NCBI GenBank assembly: GCA_015711795.1
Contig: JACVJC010000002.1
Location: forward strand, 58,115-122,114
DNA from: Candidatus Geothermocultor quzhuomuensis
Lineage (GTDB): Bacteria; Actinomycetota; Aquicultoria; Geothermocultorales; Geothermocultoraceae
Direction of reading: 5' to 3'
DNA length: 64,000 bases
In this document: positions 59,535 to 64,000 of the stretch, piece by piece
Layout of the letters: the number at the start of each line of letters is the position of its first letter
Position numbering within the stretch: position 1 is the stretch's first letter
Notes under the pieces: model-generated
Seen by the model: the letters and a program-made list of their open reading frames with translations, nothing else
Databases searched by the model: none
Told to the model about the DNA's origin: nothing
Translations under genes and position numbers: made by a program

Positions 59535-60386
59535 ATGGAGAAAAGGGTTTTGGAAAAAGAAGTTCAATTAGAAAAGGATAAAAATAATACTAAGAGTGAA
59601 TCGGAAGAAATATGGTTTAGGTGTAGTGCTTGTCAGGAGCTTATTTACCGTAAGGATTTTGAAAAAAACTTTAAAGTTTGTCCTAAGTGTGACCATCATT
59701 TCCGATTGGGGGCCCTTGATAGAATTTCTTTCTTAATAGATGAAGGCACTTTTGAGGAAACAGATGCAGGTTTACGTTCAGTTGATTTCTTGGGATTTAA
59801 GGGAGCAAAAACTTATCTTGTGAGTTTAAAGCAAGCAGAGGAAAAGACTAAGCTTAAAGAAGCAGTTATAACAGGAATAGGAAAGATAGGCGGAAAACCT
59901 GTTGCTTTTGGTGTGCTTGATTTTGATTTTATTGGAGGGAGCATGGGGTCAGTTGTTGGTGAAAAAATCACTAGACTTGTTGAGAGAGCTATCGAAAACA
60001 ACCTTCCTTTAGTGATTGTTTCAGCTTCTGGTGGAGCACGGATGCAGGAGGGAGTAATTTCTTTGATGCAGATGGCGAAGACATCAGCAGCTATTAAACG
60101 TTTTTCCCAAGGGAATAAACCTTTTATTTCAATTTTAGCCAATCCGACATCAGGAGGAGTAACAGCTAGTTTTGCTAGTCTTGGCGATATAATCCTTGCA
60201 GAACCTGGAGCATTTATTGGTTTTGCTGGACCCAGGGTTATTGAACAAACAATCAAGCAAAAATTACCTAAAGGTTTTCAAACAGCCGAATTTATGCGTG
60301 AACATGGAATGGTGGATAAAGTAGTTCATCGAAAAGAATTAAAAAAAACCATTATCCAACTCTTAACTTTTCTTACGGAGAAATAA
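59535..60386 (+). CDS. accD: Acetyl-CoA carboxylase carboxyltransferase subunit beta
   Basis: WFRCSACQELIYRKDFEKNFKVCPKCDHHFRL zinc ribbon; SASGGARMQEGVISLMQMAKTSAA. Confidence 0.96.
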   Translation: MEKRVLEKEVQLEKDKNNTKSESEEIWFRCSACQELIYRKDFEKNFKVCPKCDHHFRLGALDRISFLIDEGTFEETDAGLRSVDFLGFKGAKTYLVSLKQAEEKTKLKEAVITGIGKIGGKPVAFGVLDFDFIGGSMGSVVGEKITRLVERAIENNLPLVIVSASGGARMQEGVISLMQMAKTSAAIKRFSQGNKPFISILANPTSGGVTASFASLGDIILAEPGAFIGFAGPRVIEQTIKQKLPKGFQTAEFMREHGMVDKVVHRKELKKTIIQLLTFLTEK

Positions 60387-60387
60387 T

Positions 60388-61347
60388 ATGCGCCGTTTTG
60401 CTTATGATTTTGAGCGAGCCTTAGTTGAGCTAGAAGAAAAGTTAGATGATTTGAAAAAGTCCCCTTCAGTGCAAAATCCAGAAATTGCAGAAGAGATTGC
60501 TTACTTAGAGTCTCAAATAGAAAAGTTACGGGAAAAAACTTATGCTAACTTAACTCCTTGGCAGAAAGTAAGAATAGCCAGACACCCTGACCGTCCTCGG
60601 ACACTCGATTATGTTGAGCATATTTTCCATGATTATCTTGACCTTCATGGTGATCGTTTGTATAGCGATGACCCTGCAATAGTTGGGGGTTTTGCTTTTC
60701 TTGATTCCCAGAAGGTGATGATTATCGGTCACCAAAAAGGGAAAAATCCTAAGGAAAATGTACTAAGAAATTTTGGTATGGCTCATCCAGAAGGTTATCG
60801 AAAAGCTCTTCGTTTAATGAAACTAGCCGAGAAATTTCATCTACCTCTTATTTCTTTTATTGACACTCCAGGGGCATACCCTGGAATTGGAGCTGAAGAG
60901 AGAGGTCAGGCAGGTGCAATTGCTTTGAACTTATTTGAAATGAGTGCCTTAAGGACTCCAATTATTGTAATTAATATTGGGGAAGGAGGAAGTGGAGGGG
61001 CACTAGCAATTGGTGTGGGAGACCGCATCTTTATGCTGGAAAATGCTTATTATTCAGTAATAACACCTGAAGGGTGCGCCTCGATTCTTTACAATAATGC
61101 TTCAAAGGCAGAAGAAGCGGCAGAAGCTTTAAAGCTGACCGCTGAATCTTTATTTGAGTTAGGTTTAATTGATGGGATAATTCCTGAACCACTTGGAGGA
61201 GCCCATCGTGACCCTCATTTCGTCAGTTTGAAGTTAAAAGAAACTCTCAGTTCAACTATTAAAGAGTTAGTAAATATCCCCCTTGAGCACTTAGTGGAAG
61301 AACGTTACCAAAGGCTGCGCAAGATTGGCTTCTACAGAGAAGAATAA
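60388..61347 (+). CDS. accA: Acetyl-CoA carboxylase carboxyltransferase subunit alpha
   Basis: VRIARHPDRPRTLDYVEHIFHDYLDLHGDR, DTPGAYPGIGAEERGQAGAIA, GEGGSGGALAIGVGD. Confidence 0.97.
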   Translation: MRRFAYDFERALVELEEKLDDLKKSPSVQNPEIAEEIAYLESQIEKLREKTYANLTPWQKVRIARHPDRPRTLDYVEHIFHDYLDLHGDRLYSDDPAIVGGFAFLDSQKVMIIGHQKGKNPKENVLRNFGMAHPEGYRKALRLMKLAEKFHLPLISFIDTPGAYPGIGAEERGQAGAIALNLFEMSALRTPIIVINIGEGGSGGALAIGVGDRIFMLENAYYSVITPEGCASILYNNASKAEEAAEALKLTAESLFELGLIDGIIPEPLGGAHRDPHFVSLKLKETLSSTIKELVNIPLEHLVEERYQRLRKIGFYREE

Positions 61348-61442
61348 CCTCATTTATAACCAAGTTCCATTTTTGCTTGGAAGTGGTAGGTTGCAATCAG
61401 CATATCATGAAGAATAATTACAAATTAGAGTATTAAGGCGGT

Positions 61443-61819
61443 TTAAGGGAGCAAATGAAGCAAATCAGAGACGGTGACGATAGCTATTCCTTTATAATTT
61501 TTAATTTTTGGATATGTTTATGACTACTGACAATTAAATTGACCTTACCTCCAGGGGCACATTCCAAAATACGGTTAACCGGCTTATAAGCCAAAAAGTG
61601 AAGTTTAACTTAGGATTTAAGAATTATACCAATTCAACTTATTCTTTTTAAAATTGTAATGACATTTTCCTCAAGTTATTTGTGGTTTTCCTTAGGATAG
61701 CTGGGGAGGTAAATAAGATAATCTTTTTTGTATCCCAAGAAGATAGGCTTCTTCAAATTTACTACTGGGAATAACAAATGTGGAAACAAAAACATTGTGT
61801 CAAAGACAACCTTTATCAT
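61443..61819 (-). pseudogene. Decayed PIN-domain toxin (COG1569-like) with multiple frameshifts
   Basis: On the minus strand, shifting frames give MIKVVFDT + NVFVSTFVIPSSKFEEAYLLGIQKR + PAILRKTTNNLRKMSLQF + PVNRILECAPGGKVNLIVSSHKHIQKLKII + GIAIVTVSDLLHLLP-stop. Confidence 0.75.
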
Positions 61820-61900
61820 TATCCTTCTCAAAAATAATCTTTTCCACTTGCTTAACCTTAAATATTCAGGTATGTTTTTAAGTAGGTTTTAGGTGAAAAT

Positions 61901-63421
61901 ATGAGAAAGAGAGACATCATAATAATTGCTCTCACTTTAACAGCAGGCTTGCTCTTTTGTATATGGTTAGTTAAACCACAAATTTTTAAGATTGGGGAGG
62001 AAAAAATGGGAGCTTTTTTCAAGAGACCTTCAAGGATTAGAGAACCATTTGCCGCTAAGATTGGGTTTTATCCTAGTGATGCCGAAAGCTTAAAACGAAC
62101 TATAAACTCTTTATTAGAATCAGCTCCACTTGAAAAAATTCCAGGTGAAATTGTAGCTTTAATTGTTCCTCATGCTGGTTATCAGTATTCTGGAGGAGTT
62201 GCTGCTTATGCATATCGTCAGATATATGATAAAAATTTCGATTGCGTTATCATTATAGGTCCTTCTCACCGGGCCTATATCGATGGCATTTCAATTGGCG
62301 AGGAAGATTACTATAACACTCCCTTGGGCTTAGTCCCTTTAAATGGAGATATTGCTCTTGAGCTTAATAAAGCAGGTAAAAAAATATTTTTTGATTCAAC
62401 TGCTCATGCCCAAGAGCACTCAGTAGAAGTTCAAGTCCCTTTCCTTCAAGCAACTCTTAAAGATTTTAAGATTGTTCCAATAGTAATGGGCAATCCAACA
62501 TGGTCAAATGTAGAAGAATTGGCTAAAGCCCTTGTTGAGGTAGTTAAAGAAAAAAGTATTTTAATCATTGCCTCTTCAGATTTTTCTCATTATTATCCTT
62601 ATGATCAGGCAGTGAAGATGGATAAGATTGCCCTAGAAAATATTGAAAAGATGGATGCCAAGGCTCTTTATCAAGCTCTTGAAGAAGGTCGTTGTGAGCT
62701 TTGCGGAGCTGGTCCCGTTTTAGCTGTACTAGAAGCGGCTAAAAAATTGGGAGCTGATAAGATTAAAGTTCTCAAATATGCAAACTCAGGAGATATTACC
62801 GGGGACAAAAGCGGAGTTGTTGGTTACGCGTCGATAGCTATTTATAAAGGTACACAGACTAAGCTCAAGTCAGAAAAATGGTTGGGGGAGAAGGAGCAAA
62901 AGGAATTACTTAAAATAGCTCGAGAAACCTTAAAGTCTTACCTTCAAGGAAAAGGCAAACCCCAGTTTGAAGCAAAATATCGACAACTCAAAGAAAAATA
63001 TGGGGCTTTTGTTACCCTTGAGAAAAATGAACAATTGAGGGGATGTATCGGGCATATTGTGGCTGATAAACCACTTCTAGAGATAATTCCTGAAATGGCC
63101 ATAGCTTCGGCAACTCAAGACCCACGTTTTCCTCCAGTTAGTTATGATGAGCTTAAAGATATTAAAATTGAAATCTCTGTTCTCTCGAAGCCAGTAAGGG
63201 TAAAGGACCCCAACGAGATAATTGTTGGCCGTGATGGTTTAATCATTAGAAAAGGATTTTACTCCGGGCTTCTTCTTCCTCAAGTGCCAGTTGAGTGGGG
63301 CTGGAGCAAAGAAGAATTTTTAACTCAAGTTTGCTTAAAAGCTGGTTTGCCTGGAGACGCTTGGAAAGAAAAAGACGCCGAGCTTCAGCGCTTTAGTGCT
63401 CAAGTTTTTAAGGAAGAGTAG
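61901..63421 (+). CDS. AmmeMemoRadiSam system B-A fusion: TM anchor + Memo-like domain + AMMECR1 domain
   Basis: Memo: IVPHAGYQYSGGVAAYAYRQI, IIGPSHRAYIDGIS, AQEHSVEVQVPFLQ, SSDFSHYYPYDQA; AMMECR1: GAFVTLEKNEQLRGCIGHI, ASATQDPRFPPVSYDEL; N-term IIIIALTLTAGLLFCIWLV. Confidence 0.92.
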   Translation: MRKRDIIIIALTLTAGLLFCIWLVKPQIFKIGEEKMGAFFKRPSRIREPFAAKIGFYPSDAESLKRTINSLLESAPLEKIPGEIVALIVPHAGYQYSGGVAAYAYRQIYDKNFDCVIIIGPSHRAYIDGISIGEEDYYNTPLGLVPLNGDIALELNKAGKKIFFDSTAHAQEHSVEVQVPFLQATLKDFKIVPIVMGNPTWSNVEELAKALVEVVKEKSILIIASSDFSHYYPYDQAVKMDKIALENIEKMDAKALYQALEEGRCELCGAGPVLAVLEAAKKLGADKIKVLKYANSGDITGDKSGVVGYASIAIYKGTQTKLKSEKWLGEKEQKELLKIARETLKSYLQGKGKPQFEAKYRQLKEKYGAFVTLEKNEQLRGCIGHIVADKPLLEIIPEMAIASATQDPRFPPVSYDELKDIKIEISVLSKPVRVKDPNEIIVGRDGLIIRKGFYSGLLLPQVPVEWGWSKEEFLTQVCLKAGLPGDAWKEKDAELQRFSAQVFKEE

Positions 63422-64000
63422 AGGAAAAAAGCACTTGATACTGTGAGAAGACTAGTAAGAAAGAGTGTTTTTAAAACACCATAAATTGGGATGAGAAAAG
63501 CGCTGGCTAAAAAGGCTCCAATACAAGCACCAAATAAGTCAACTCCATAAATTTTACCTGCAATTTTGCCCAGTGTTTCTCTTTTTTTAAGAATTATTCT
63601 TAAAGAGAGTGGGAATTCAAATCCAACAAAAAACCCAGCTAAAAGGGTGAGAGAACTAAAGATAAGTTCGGGCAAAAAGAGAGGAAAACTTGTTTTTCTT
63701 AATATGAGAAGGAAGATGATTAGGGCAAAAAGATAAATACTTAAAGCTAACTGAGTTATCAAAAGAAGACCTTTACTATCTTTGAGTATTTCAACCTTCC
63801 TCTTCGATAAATAGCTGCCAATTGATAGTCCAAGCATGAATCCAGCTATAACTAAACCAACTTTTGCGTAAATGTATCCATAAAAAACTTGGAAAGAGTA
63901 GATGAGGATGATTTCTACGACCATTCCAGCTAAACCTGTTATCCAAATTAGAGATAAGATGGGAAATTCTTGTGAAAACCGAGTTCGAAAAGCAAAACCG
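63400..64000 (-). CDS. Membrane protein related to spermidine-synthase-associated TM domains; 5' end beyond window
   Basis: Frame stays open upstream of ORF-track ATG: GFAFRTRFSQEFPILSLIWITGLAGMVVEIILIYSFQVFYGYIYAKVGLVIAGFMLGLSIGSYL; GKIYGVDLFGACIGAF. Confidence 0.65.
   Translation of the reverse strand, partial: GFAFRTRFSQEFPILSLIWITGLAGMVVEIILIYSFQVFYGYIYAKVGLVIAGFMLGLSIGSYLSKRKVEILKDSKGLLLITQLALSIYLFALIIFLLILRKTSFPLFLPELIFSSLTLLAGFFVGFEFPLSLRIILKKRETLGKIAGKIYGVDLFGACIGAFLASAFLIPIYGVLKTLFLTSLLTVSSAFFLYSSLKT

Overview
AT-rich, gene-dense bacterial chromosomal window with actinobacterial-like, anaerobic gene content. Taxonomy is inference only. Housekeeping content: ftsY, xerD-like recombinase, deoB, deoA/pdp, cysK, an archaeal-type thyA, a rubredoxin/flavodiiron/superoxide-reductase cluster, RNase P RNA, secG, an oppABCDF transporter, four tRNAs, rpsO, a T-box-controlled trp operon (E-G-ORF-D-C-B2-F-B1-A) and accDA. 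Accessory content: a giant GGDEF-ATPase-HEAT protein, cell-wall-binding-repeat proteins (one apparently missing its start codon), a tandem radical-SAM pair, a VapBC-like toxin-antitoxin pair with a palindromic operator, a free-standing archaeal ThrRS-type editing domain, and both halves of an AmmeMemoRadiSam system about 37 kb apart. Strongest signals not in the ORF track: (i) a ~180-nt rod-shaped 6S-like RNA at 22670-22849; (ii) a pseudoknot-capable element plus intrinsic terminator ahead of a subtilase gene (27841-27932), possibly a c-di-GMP-II-like riboswitch; (iii) an RNase HI-QueD fusion ORF; (iv) a decayed PIN-toxin pseudogene at 61443-61819 (-); (v) a second structured intergenic element at 23111-23182. 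All identifications come from reading motifs; no database search was run.
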